DNA of 64,000 bases from positions 124,001 to 188,000 of the forward strand of contig JAFZRE010000023.1 of assembly GCA_017620015.1 (NCBI GenBank), in the 5' to 3' direction. Below, piece after piece: positions 36,314 to 44,364 of this stretch. A program made the translations under genes and the position numbers. The first letter of the stretch is position 1, and each line of letters starts with the position of its first letter. The notes beneath the pieces are model-generated. The model was not told where the DNA came from and did no database searches. It was given only the letters and a program-made list of their open reading frames with translations. The stretch comes from Bacteroidales bacterium (GTDB lineage Bacteria; Bacteroidota; Bacteroidia; Bacteroidales; ML635J-15).

Positions 36314-36344
36314 TTTGAAAAACAGAAGGAATGTTTTAAATTTG
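36314..36344 (+). promoter_or_regulatory. Canonical promoter of the DUF262 pair
   Basis: TTTG (36314-36317), 19 bases, TAAATTTG (36337-36344): an exact fit to TTTG-N19-TAnnTTTG. The leader before the ATG at 36444 would be about 95 bases. Confidence 0.78.
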
Positions 36345-36443
36345 TAGGTCGTTTTTCTTGGAATCTGTTTAAATGGACTTCGGCAGAGGAAGGGAAAGAT
36401 GATGTTAAAAAAAGAAAATTAGAAGTCCGATAAATATGTATAA

Positions 36444-38147
36444 ATGAGTAACATTAATCTTGAAACAAAATTAGTTGGAGAAATCGCGGGAGATTTCATT
36501 ATACCTTCTTATCAGAGAGGTTATAGGTGGCAAGAAGAAGTAAAAATGCTACTTGATGATATTGATGGGATTCCAGAGGGTGAAAAATACTGCCTTCAAC
36601 CCATTGTTGTAAAAAAATTAGAAAACAACAAATTTGAACTAATTGATGGTCAGCAACGATTGACGACCTTATTTTTAATCTATAAATATATGATTTCTTT
36701 AAACTTACCTTTTAAGCATAATTATTCAATTGATTATGAAATAAGGAAAAACAGTCGTTCTTTTTTGGATAACCTTAGTTTAAACTCACTAATGGTTAAT
36801 CCGAATAATATTGATGAATATTTTATTATTGAAGCATATCGAACCATTGATAATTGGTTTAATAGACAAGCAGACAAAGCATTATCCGCATTCAATCTTT
36901 ACAAAAAACTAGGCGAAAAAATTAATGTCATATGGTACGAAATTGATAGCAATGAAGAGGCAATTTCTCTATTCACACGTCTAAACATAGGAAAGATTCC
37001 TTTAACAAATGCAGAACTAGTCAAGGCGATTTTTTTAAGCAAGAACAATGCAATTGACGAGCGCTATCAAATTGAAATTTCAGAACAATGGGATACTATT
37101 GAACGAGAACTTCATGATGATAAATTATGGTATTTCATAACTAATAACCAATCCAAAAACTATCCCACACGCATTGAACTACTTTTTGACATTATGGCAG
37201 ACAAAAAAGATGGTGACAGAGAACGATTGCGGACTTTTTTTTGGTTCATGGAACAAATGAAGTTAAACACATACATAAACGATAAAATTAAATTGTGGAA
37301 ACATGTTGTTGAAAATTTTCAACGATTAAAAGAATGGCATAATGATTCTGAATTGTATCACAAGATTGGATATCTAATCGCTGTTAATCAGATTCCATTG
37401 CAAACATTAATGAAAAATTCACAAACCATAAAGAAAACTGAATTCAAACAATCGTTAAACAAATACATAGCCCAAAGTATTGATTTCAATAAGGAATATT
37501 TGGATTTGTCGTATGATAACAAAAACGACAAACCGCTTATTGAGAAACTTTTACTTTTGTTTAATGTAGAAAGTGTTTATCAAAATGGTGATAAATCAAT
37601 GCGTTTCCCGTTTGACAAACACAAAAATCAAAATGGAGGGTGGTCTTTGGAACACATACACGCACAACAATCTGAAGGTTTGAATAAAAAAGAATTATGG
37701 AACGAATGGCTTGATTTACATGTTAAATCGCTCAAAAATATTGATTTTGAGAAAAACTATGATTTAATTTCTGAGATTGAATGTCGAGACAAAGAGAAGA
37801 TTGATGTAAATCAATTTAATGAATTGTTTGAGAAAGTAATCGCTGCGTTTGAGTTGAATAAGAATGTTGAATATATCAATTCGCTATCTAATATGGCTCT
37901 TTTAGGAAAATTCGAGAATTCGGCACTTAACAATTCTACTTTTGATGTAAAACGTGACAAGATTCTAAAAATGGACAAGGATGGTGATTACATTCCAATC
38001 TGTACACGTAGAGTTTTTCTGAAATATTATACTCAATCAGACAAAAATCAGCTTCATTTTTGGGGAGAGGCAGATAGAAAGTCTTATTTAGATGCTATGG
38101 GAAAAATGTTGGAACCTTATTTGCAAATCTTAAAAAAGGAAATATAA
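36444..38147 (+). CDS. DUF262-DUF1524 protein (GmrSD-like, putative nuclease)
   Basis: A 567-residue protein with an N-terminal DUF262 (ParB/Srx-like fold) domain, motifs IIPSYQRGYRW and LIDGQQRLTTLFLIYK, and a C-terminal DUF1524 HNH-like part with WSLEHIHAQQ and SNMALLGKFENSALNNSTF. GmrSD-type proteins cut modified phage DNA, with DUF262 acting as NTPase/sensor and DUF1524 as nuclease; SspE has the same architecture. The second DUF262 gene starts 1 base after the stop codon, so they act together. A defence role is inferred from family and pairing. Confidence 0.85.
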   Translation: MSNINLETKLVGEIAGDFIIPSYQRGYRWQEEVKMLLDDIDGIPEGEKYCLQPIVVKKLENNKFELIDGQQRLTTLFLIYKYMISLNLPFKHNYSIDYEIRKNSRSFLDNLSLNSLMVNPNNIDEYFIIEAYRTIDNWFNRQADKALSAFNLYKKLGEKINVIWYEIDSNEEAISLFTRLNIGKIPLTNAELVKAIFLSKNNAIDERYQIEISEQWDTIERELHDDKLWYFITNNQSKNYPTRIELLFDIMADKKDGDRERLRTFFWFMEQMKLNTYINDKIKLWKHVVENFQRLKEWHNDSELYHKIGYLIAVNQIPLQTLMKNSQTIKKTEFKQSLNKYIAQSIDFNKEYLDLSYDNKNDKPLIEKLLLLFNVESVYQNGDKSMRFPFDKHKNQNGGWSLEHIHAQQSEGLNKKELWNEWLDLHVKSLKNIDFEKNYDLISEIECRDKEKIDVNQFNELFEKVIAAFELNKNVEYINSLSNMALLGKFENSALNNSTFDVKRDKILKMDKDGDYIPICTRRVFLKYYTQSDKNQLHFWGEADRKSYLDAMGKMLEPYLQILKKEI

Positions 38148-38148
38148 T

Positions 38149-40314
38149 ATGGAACTGAATGAATATACATTCCAAAGTTTATTTGGAAAACACCAAACAA
38201 AAGAAGGTGTCGATTTTGAAATAAAAGAAATAGAAATCCCAATTATACAAAGGGATTATGCACAAGGGAGACAAACAGACAAAGTTATTCGCGTTAGAAA
38301 TCGTTTCTTGAGTACAATTTATGAAGCACTCACAACTCCTAAAAAATTAACTCTTGATTTCGTATATGGAGAAATTCGCGACAATAAACTTATTCCGCTT
38401 GATGGACAACAACGACTTACTACCTTATTTCTTCTTCATTGGTACTTGGCAAAAAAAGAAAAGGTTTCCGATGAAGATTCTGATTTCATGAAACATTTTT
38501 CATACTACACACGCCCGAGTTCACGTGATTTTTGTAAAGCACTAGTTGAATACTCGCCAACCTTTGAAAATAAAATCTCAGAAAATATCAAAGATCAATG
38601 CTGGTTCCAATATCAATGGCACAACGATCCGACAATATCTAGTATGCTTGTAATGATTGATGCTATTGATGAAAAATTTAAGAATACTAATGATTTATGG
38701 GATGTTTTAATAAATGGACAGTACATAACTTTCTACTTTCTGCCTATTTCTGAAATGGGGATAACGGACGAATTATATATCAAAATGAATTCTCGAGGAA
38801 AGCCTTTAACCGATTTTGAACATTTTAAAGCCGAATTTGAAGGAATGATTTCAAAGTGTAACGAAAATCTATCAAAAGAAATCAATCGCAAGTTTGACTT
38901 GGATTGGACAGATATGCTGTTCCCGTACAGAGGAGAAAAAAATATAATCGATGATGAATTTATGCGATACTATTTTTTTGTAAGCGACATTTTGTGCTAC
39001 AAAAAGGACTATCCAATTGAAAGGAATGAATTTAAATTAGCAAAAATGCTTTATGGAGAAGGAAATCCTGATGCTATGGAAAATCTCGATTATTTCAAAA
39101 AATCATTAGACTGTTGGTGTGGATTTGACATTGACGTATTCTTCAAAAAACACTTTTCAAATAATCAATATGAGACAAGCAAGACAAAAATATACCAAGA
39201 GAACCTAAATATATTCAAACAGTGTTGCAATGATTATGGAGAATATGTGGATGGTAGAAGGCGTAAATTTCCATTAAGTATGACTTTGCTTTTATACGCT
39301 GTTATAGTTTACCTGCAAAATAAAAATAGCATTGGAGAAGATGATTTTCAGAGACGAATAAGAATTGTTAGAAATTTGATATGGAACTCAAGTGACGAAA
39401 TTCGTGCCGATTCTCAACGCAACAATATGCCCCAGTTGCTTTCAGAAACGAAAGAAATAATAGAAAAAGGAATTATTCCGCAAGGAACAGGTTATAATCA
39501 AAGACAAAAGGAAGAGGAGCAAAACAAACTCGATTGGCTTAAAACAAATGCAGACAAGCAGGATTCTCTATTTCATCTTGAAGACCATTCGTTACTATAT
39601 GGTTGTGTAGCAATTGAAGGTATTGACAATCCAAGCAATTTTGACAAATTTAGAATGTTGTTTGACAAATACGATGATGATTATAGATGCCTGTTAATTT
39701 CCAAATGTATGCTCACAATAGGAGACTACTCACAATGGATAGGTAGTCATTGGCAAATTGGCACAAAAAATAATTCCACATGGAAAGATTTGTTTCATCC
39801 ATCTAACCAGCGAGGCGAATTTAATAGAACTAAAGATGTGCTAAACAGATTGCTTGATTCTTCAACTCGGTTTGATAATGAAAGTCTTGAATCTATCGTT
39901 GATAAATATTTAGCAAGCAATCCTATAAAGGATTGGAGATATTATTTCATTAAGTATTGCGAATTTATGCATTCCACAACCTATGGACTATATTATACAT
40001 ACGATGACGGAGACTATCATTCTATAAAATTGCATGCTAAACAAAAAAACGGAAGAACATGGAATGTGTTTTTGCTGACAATTTATAATGAGCTAAAAGA
40101 TGATTATGATATTTCTCTTGGGGAATATGCATATCAAGGAGATAAATTACATTTGCCAAATAACATAGAATTGGATTGTGAAAATGACAAGTTTGTCTTG
40201 TATAAAAATGGAGAAAGAGAAACTGAATATAAAATAGAACAAGATGACAATGGCATTGACAAGTACGATAGAATTGAACAAGCAAAAGGAATTATATCAT
40301 CTTTAATGGAATAA
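38149..40314 (+). CDS. DUF262 protein without HNH domain, partner of the preceding gene
   Basis: A 721-residue protein with DUF262 motifs IPIIQRDYAQGR and PLDGQQRLTTLFLLHWYL near the N-terminus, then YIKMNSRGKPLTDFEHFKAE, which corresponds to the L-F-x-R-x-N-x-G-x-P-L-T stretch of the partner. The C-terminal 350 residues show no HNH motif and no domain I recognise; they may bind DNA or a trigger. It is translated right after the nuclease-type partner. A weak terminator follows. Confidence 0.82.
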   Translation: MELNEYTFQSLFGKHQTKEGVDFEIKEIEIPIIQRDYAQGRQTDKVIRVRNRFLSTIYEALTTPKKLTLDFVYGEIRDNKLIPLDGQQRLTTLFLLHWYLAKKEKVSDEDSDFMKHFSYYTRPSSRDFCKALVEYSPTFENKISENIKDQCWFQYQWHNDPTISSMLVMIDAIDEKFKNTNDLWDVLINGQYITFYFLPISEMGITDELYIKMNSRGKPLTDFEHFKAEFEGMISKCNENLSKEINRKFDLDWTDMLFPYRGEKNIIDDEFMRYYFFVSDILCYKKDYPIERNEFKLAKMLYGEGNPDAMENLDYFKKSLDCWCGFDIDVFFKKHFSNNQYETSKTKIYQENLNIFKQCCNDYGEYVDGRRRKFPLSMTLLLYAVIVYLQNKNSIGEDDFQRRIRIVRNLIWNSSDEIRADSQRNNMPQLLSETKEIIEKGIIPQGTGYNQRQKEEEQNKLDWLKTNADKQDSLFHLEDHSLLYGCVAIEGIDNPSNFDKFRMLFDKYDDDYRCLLISKCMLTIGDYSQWIGSHWQIGTKNNSTWKDLFHPSNQRGEFNRTKDVLNRLLDSSTRFDNESLESIVDKYLASNPIKDWRYYFIKYCEFMHSTTYGLYYTYDDGDYHSIKLHAKQKNGRTWNVFLLTIYNELKDDYDISLGEYAYQGDKLHLPNNIELDCENDKFVLYKNGERETEYKIEQDDNGIDKYDRIEQAKGIISSLME

Positions 40315-40347
40315 TATTTAACCTAACATTACATCTTTTCTCCGCCC

Positions 40348-40365
40348 TCCCCAGCGGGGATTTTT
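40348..40365 (+). terminator. Short terminator after the DUF262 pair
   Basis: TCCCC and GGGGA form a 5-bp GC-rich stem around AGC, followed by TTTTTC. Confidence 0.55.
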
Positions 40366-40376
40366 CTTCCCATTTC

Positions 40377-40424
40377 CTGCTACTAGCAGAATTCCCGTCC
40401 GCATCCATATATTTCATTATTTTG
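40377..40424 (+). promoter_or_regulatory. Palindrome plus promoter upstream of paralogue 1
   Basis: The 13-base palindrome CTGCTACTAGCAG (40377-40389) is followed after 27 bases by TTATTTTG (40417-40424), a near match to TAnnTTTG. The same arrangement with the same 27-base spacing lies upstream of paralogue 3 at 42986-43033. The palindrome is a candidate operator. Confidence 0.72.
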
Positions 40425-40450
40425 CATTCGAACCAAAACGAAAAAACGAT

Positions 40451-41482
40451 ATGGACATGGAGAAAAGTATTAAGGAGTTTGCATTGTATCCCCAGATGAT
40501 TCAGAGGGCATTTTACGATGAAAAGCTGGAAATGCTGCGTGAACAGCAGCGACAGCACACGACCATAACGGAAATGCAAGACTGTTGCAGTAAGGAAACA
40601 TTAGAAAAGTTTTTCCCTGAGGCGACAATAAAGCTAATCAGGTTCTTCAGTCTGCTGATGAAACTAAAAAATGCGGACTTTTATATAGGCTTAGGTGGGC
40701 GCGAAATTCTAATAAAAAGAAATGATTACTGGTCTCCGCTGCGTGTTAACACAATTCCTAACCTTATTGAATACATAAAGGAGGTTGACCGCAGGATGCC
40801 CGAATGGGAAAGAGAGTTCGCCGACCAGATTGCCGCACTCGGCAACGCCATAAGGGACAAGCAGCGCAATTGGGTGCTGAAAGGCAAGTGTTCGGTGGAC
40901 AGCATTTTGGAATACAGAATTGAGTTGTTTCTTATGGAATGTCGCGAAAATAGCGAGACCGGCACCACGCTTAATAAAACTTTGAGCGAGGCGAACTTGT
41001 CATTTGAAAACTTCTCGGTGGTAGCAAAGGACGACTATGTTTCGATTCGTGCCTCCAAGACTTGTAGAAAGGATTTTCACAACAAGGAGATTGGAATAGA
41101 TCGACTTAGGCAACTGGATAAGATGATTGCGATTTGGCAGGGCGAACTGGACCCGTGGAACGTAGAGTATAAAAGGCTGGAAAAGACGAAGGACGTAGGC
41201 GATTTGAGCGTTACGGCACTGATAAAGAAAAAGATGAAATCGCTTGGTTGCGAATACTACATAAAACGAAACTTCAAATCGATGTCGCTCTACATAAAGA
41301 TTGACCAGGAATGTATGACAAAACTTTTTTTGCCGTACAACTCCTTCGGGCTAATCCGCAAAAGACTTGACAGTATCGACTTGACACACAAAGACAAAGG
41401 AACATACAATGCCTTCAAAATGAAGCTTATGGAGAAACAACTTAAATGGACAAGGGAAAAGCAGGAAACGGAAGATGAGTAA
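40451..41482 (+). CDS. Unrecognised family, paralogue 1 of 3
   Basis: I do not recognise this 343-residue protein. It is cytoplasmic, charged, and paralogous to the next two genes. Three segments look like repeats of one strand-strand-helix unit: residues about 75-125 (MKLKNADFYIG ... IPNLIEYIKEVDRRMPEW), about 190-235 (AKDDYVSIRAS ... DRLRQLDKMIAIW) and about 275-320 (FKSMSLYIKI ... FGLIRKRLDSID). The C-terminal segment ALIKKKMKSLGCEYYIKRNF is the most conserved among paralogues. It has its own operator-promoter. Neighbours suggest a defence island role, but nothing in the sequence proves it. Confidence 0.75.
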   Translation: MDMEKSIKEFALYPQMIQRAFYDEKLEMLREQQRQHTTITEMQDCCSKETLEKFFPEATIKLIRFFSLLMKLKNADFYIGLGGREILIKRNDYWSPLRVNTIPNLIEYIKEVDRRMPEWEREFADQIAALGNAIRDKQRNWVLKGKCSVDSILEYRIELFLMECRENSETGTTLNKTLSEANLSFENFSVVAKDDYVSIRASKTCRKDFHNKEIGIDRLRQLDKMIAIWQGELDPWNVEYKRLEKTKDVGDLSVTALIKKKMKSLGCEYYIKRNFKSMSLYIKIDQECMTKLFLPYNSFGLIRKRLDSIDLTHKDKGTYNAFKMKLMEKQLKWTREKQETEDE

Positions 41483-41514
41483 AGTGTAATATGACTATCC
41501 GCAATTCGCACCCA

Positions 41515-41674
41515 AAGGAGATTCCGCATAGTCGAACATTACAACGCTCCCCGTTCCGTATCGCGTGTATGTTCTGACTTGTGGAATGACACCAAAGACA
41601 TCATTTCGGAAGTTATGATGAACCAGCGATACGGAACGTGGAGCTGTGTGAATCAAACTATCCGAAATCTCCTT
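41515..41674. repeat. 160-nt imperfect fold-back element between paralogues 1 and 2
   Basis: The arm 41515-41564 (AAGGAGATT ... CGTTCCGTATCGC) is the reverse complement, with some mismatches, of 41626-41674. The pairing continues inward more loosely (GACTTGTGGAATGA against TCATTTCGGAAGTT), so almost the whole segment can fold into one long hairpin. It resembles a MITE or a structured RNA. No coding function is likely. Confidence 0.8.
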
Positions 41675-41712
41675 CAGGTCCATTGTTATTTAAGTTACTG
41701 GAAAAAAATGTT

Positions 41713-42717
41713 ATGGATATTAAGGATTTCGTGTATTATATTGTGTTCCTACCAGAGAGAGCTTGGAAAGAGTTTTACGAGGAAAAGACAAGTATGTTAT
41801 TAGACTGGCAAAAAAAATCGAGCCTTGCAAAAATGGATGTAAAGAACGAGAATCTAATAGATACGATAAAGAAATTCTTCCCCGAAGCAACAATATATTC
41901 AAAAGGTAGTCGCGATTACATAAAAATTAAGAATGTTGATTTTGTGATTCGTAAACCAAAAACCATAGGCACAAAAGGTTCGTACGGTTTTTATATCGGG
42001 GACATACCAAATCTTGTTGAATATCTGAAGGAAGTTGACCGTCTGATGCCTAAATGGGAGAAGGAATTTGCAGAGCTGTTGGAACAATACGAAGATGAAA
42101 TCAAGGAATTGGAACGGAAATCATTTATTGAAGGGTGTTCCATAGCCAACATATTGGAGAATAGAATAAAGTTGAAGCTTTTGGATTGTCGCGAAAATAC
42201 CGATGCTACGCAACTGCAAGGAAATGCATTGTCCGAAGCAAACTTGTCTTTAAAGAATATTAGTGTGCGACCCTATGTGATTAAACTAAATGCGATTAAT
42301 GACTATTGGGTTTGGCATCGATATGAGGAAATTGAAGTCTGGCGGTTGGAGCAAATTGACAAAATGATACCAATTTGGATTGAAGAGTGCAAGCAATGGG
42401 AATACGAGTACGAAAAGCAGAAAAAGGCACAAGAAATAAAGTCTATGAGTGTTTCCGCTCTCATCAAGCAAAAGATGAAACAACTTGGATGTGAATACTA
42501 TATCTCTACTAATCAAAAAACAACATCACTTTATATTAGGCTCGAAAAGTCAAGAATGCTAAAACTTTCGTTGCCCGATATGGCGATAAGTACAATAAAC
42601 AGGCGTATTGAGATGATTGAAGATACAGTCAAAGCCATAAACAATATTCACAATGCTTTCCGAATAACCAACGAGGAAAAAAGCATAGACTGGGAAAATG
42701 GAAATGACACAAAGTAA
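41713..42717 (+). CDS. Unrecognised family, paralogue 2 of 3
   Basis: A 334-residue member of the same unrecognised family. The ATG at 41713 aligns with the starts of the other two copies (MDIKDFVYY); an upstream in-frame ATG at 41638 lies inside the fold-back element. Repeated units are at VDFVIRKPK ... IPNLVEYLKEVDRLMPKW, NISVRPYVIKL ... VWRLEQIDKMIPIW and TTSLYIRLEKS ... INRRIEMIEDT. This copy is the most diverged (QKMKQLGCEYYISTNQKTTS) and lacks the palindrome-promoter of copies 1 and 3, having the fold-back upstream instead. Confidence 0.75.
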   Translation: MDIKDFVYYIVFLPERAWKEFYEEKTSMLLDWQKKSSLAKMDVKNENLIDTIKKFFPEATIYSKGSRDYIKIKNVDFVIRKPKTIGTKGSYGFYIGDIPNLVEYLKEVDRLMPKWEKEFAELLEQYEDEIKELERKSFIEGCSIANILENRIKLKLLDCRENTDATQLQGNALSEANLSLKNISVRPYVIKLNAINDYWVWHRYEEIEVWRLEQIDKMIPIWIEECKQWEYEYEKQKKAQEIKSMSVSALIKQKMKQLGCEYYISTNQKTTSLYIRLEKSRMLKLSLPDMAISTINRRIEMIEDTVKAINNIHNAFRITNEEKSIDWENGNDTK

Positions 42718-42778
42718 AAATATTATAAAACAAAAGTCGCATTTTTACTCCATATCACGAACAATCATTTTCACTGCT

Positions 42779-42910
42779 CCGAAATTTAATTATTTGTAAT
42801 TTACAAATTTGTAAAGTTCGTTATTCATTGGAAACGAACAAGTTGCAATGAATTATGACAGAAAAAATATTTGTTACTATGTCAATTTGATTGGACTTTC
42901 GCTGAAAGAT
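42779..42910. repeat. Direct repeat copy A flanking paralogue 3
   Basis: About 132 bases nearly identical to 44126-44259. It contains the 17-base palindrome ATTTGTAATTTACAAAT and the hairpin GTTCGTT...AACGAAC. It lies 61 bases after the stop of paralogue 2. Confidence 0.92.
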
Positions 42911-42985
42911 ATGATATAATTTACTAAAAGACATTATAAGTCAGCTACTACTTCGTACAATGAATTAGTCATCCATTCCCTTTTT

Positions 42986-43033
42986 CTGCTACTAGCAGAA
43001 TCCCCAACCTCATTCATATATTCCATTACTTTG
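42986..43033 (+). promoter_or_regulatory. Palindrome plus promoter upstream of paralogue 3
   Basis: CTGCTACTAGCAG (42986-42998), 27 bases, then TTACTTTG (43026-43033) and an ATG 26 bases on. The palindrome sequence and the spacing match those upstream of paralogue 1 exactly; CATATATT and CATTA(C/T)TTTGCATT between them are also conserved. Confidence 0.75.
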
Positions 43034-43058
43034 CATTGAAATCAAAACATGGAACGAT

Positions 43059-44081
43059 ATGGACATAGAGAAAAGAATTAAGGAATTTGCAGTATCCGCT
43101 AGAGATTTTCACAGGGAGTTCTACGACGAAAAAGTAAAAATGCTACTTGCACAGCAAAAACATGACCCGAACATAAAGGAAATGCAAGTGAACTGCATCA
43201 CGACAATCGAAACGATAGCAGAACATTTCCCGGAGGCGACAATAACACCGTTCAAATACTCCGAACGGCTGATAAAGCTGAAAAATGCGGATTTCCTCGT
43301 ACAAGGGTCGCGCAAATATAGATTCATTGCACTAAAAAAAGGTGATTATTGGTCATCGTTATATATTTATACAATTCCGAACCTTATAGAATACATGAAG
43401 GAAACCGACCGTCTGATGCCCGAATGGGAAAAGGAGTTTGCCAATCTGATTGCTACGCACAGCAACGATATAATGGACAAGCAACGAAATGGGGTGCTGA
43501 AAGGAAAGCGATCTGTTGACAGCATTCTGGAACACCGAATAGAGTTGTTCCTTCTGGAATGTCGCCCTACGCCTAATAAAACTACAAACATGTCGTTTGA
43601 AAACTTCGATATAAAAATCCAATACGGCCAAATTTTAATTGAAGTCCCCAATCATTGCAGTGTAGCCTTATACAATAATGGAATTGATGTAGAATACTTC
43701 CGACAATTGGACAAATTGATTCCGATTTGGATTGCCGAGTTGGAACCATTAAACCTAGAGTATAAAAAGTTGGAAAAGTCGAAGGAAATAAGCGAATTAA
43801 GTGTCAATGCTTTAGTAATGAGGAAAATGAAATCGCTTGGTTGCGAATACTGCATCAAAAGAAACTTCAAATCGATGTTGCTCTACATAAAAGTCGGTTG
43901 GTCCGATATGACAAAACTCTTTTTGCCGTACAATTCCATTGGGCTAATCAAGAAACGACTTGATAGTATTGATGATACATTGAACGGCAAAAGGATGTAC
44001 AATGTGTACAGGATGAACTACAAGGAGGAAAGAATGAATTGGCAATGTGAAACGCCTGAAGAAAAAGAGGATAAAATTTGA
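43059..44081 (+). CDS. Unrecognised family, paralogue 3 of 3
   Basis: A 340-residue copy, closest to paralogue 1 (shared GCEYCIKRNFKSMLLYIKV, KLFLPYNSIGLIKKRLDSID and RNGVLKGKRSVDSILEHRIE). The same three strand-strand-helix units are visible, each ending in a leucine-rich helix. It has the operator-promoter of paralogue 1 and is bracketed by 132-base direct repeats, which suggests that this gene with its flank arose by, or can be lost by, recombination. Function unknown. Confidence 0.75.
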   Translation: MDIEKRIKEFAVSARDFHREFYDEKVKMLLAQQKHDPNIKEMQVNCITTIETIAEHFPEATITPFKYSERLIKLKNADFLVQGSRKYRFIALKKGDYWSSLYIYTIPNLIEYMKETDRLMPEWEKEFANLIATHSNDIMDKQRNGVLKGKRSVDSILEHRIELFLLECRPTPNKTTNMSFENFDIKIQYGQILIEVPNHCSVALYNNGIDVEYFRQLDKLIPIWIAELEPLNLEYKKLEKSKEISELSVNALVMRKMKSLGCEYCIKRNFKSMLLYIKVGWSDMTKLFLPYNSIGLIKKRLDSIDDTLNGKRMYNVYRMNYKEERMNWQCETPEEKEDKI

Positions 44082-44125
44082 TCTGCGACAAGTTTTGGCG
44101 TAGGCTTTCTTTTTTATGCCTCCAT

Positions 44126-44259
44126 CCGAAATTTAATTATTTGTAATTTACAAATTTGTAAAGTTCGTTATTTATTGGAAACGAACAAGTTGCAATGAGT
44201 TCTGACAGAAAAAAAATATTTGTTACTATGTCGATTTGATTGGACTTTCGATGAAAGAT
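44126..44259. repeat. Direct repeat copy B flanking paralogue 3
   Basis: Matches 42779-42910 with a few substitutions and a two-base difference in an A run. It starts 44 bases after the paralogue 3 stop and carries the same ATTTGTAATTTACAAAT palindrome. Confidence 0.92.
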
Positions 44260-44297
44260 GTACAATAAAACTTCTTATAATCTTCTAAAACCATCTT

Positions 44298-44364
44298 CAA
44301 AAATATATTTTTAGAAAACTATACCACAAAAATATGCTTATAATTTACTAAAAATTGCAAATCA
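44298..44364. repeat. Left direct repeat flanking ATPase/DUF234 gene 1
   Basis: Ends in GCTTATAATTTACTAAAAAT and TGCAAATC, shared exactly with the right copy at 45839-45906; the preceding half matches with several differences. Its last three bases belong to the ATPase stop codon. Confidence 0.8.

Noticed and set aside
41495..41683. Coding region inside the fold-back element
   Set aside because: Open on both strands because of the inverted repeat; no start context and no similarity to neighbours.
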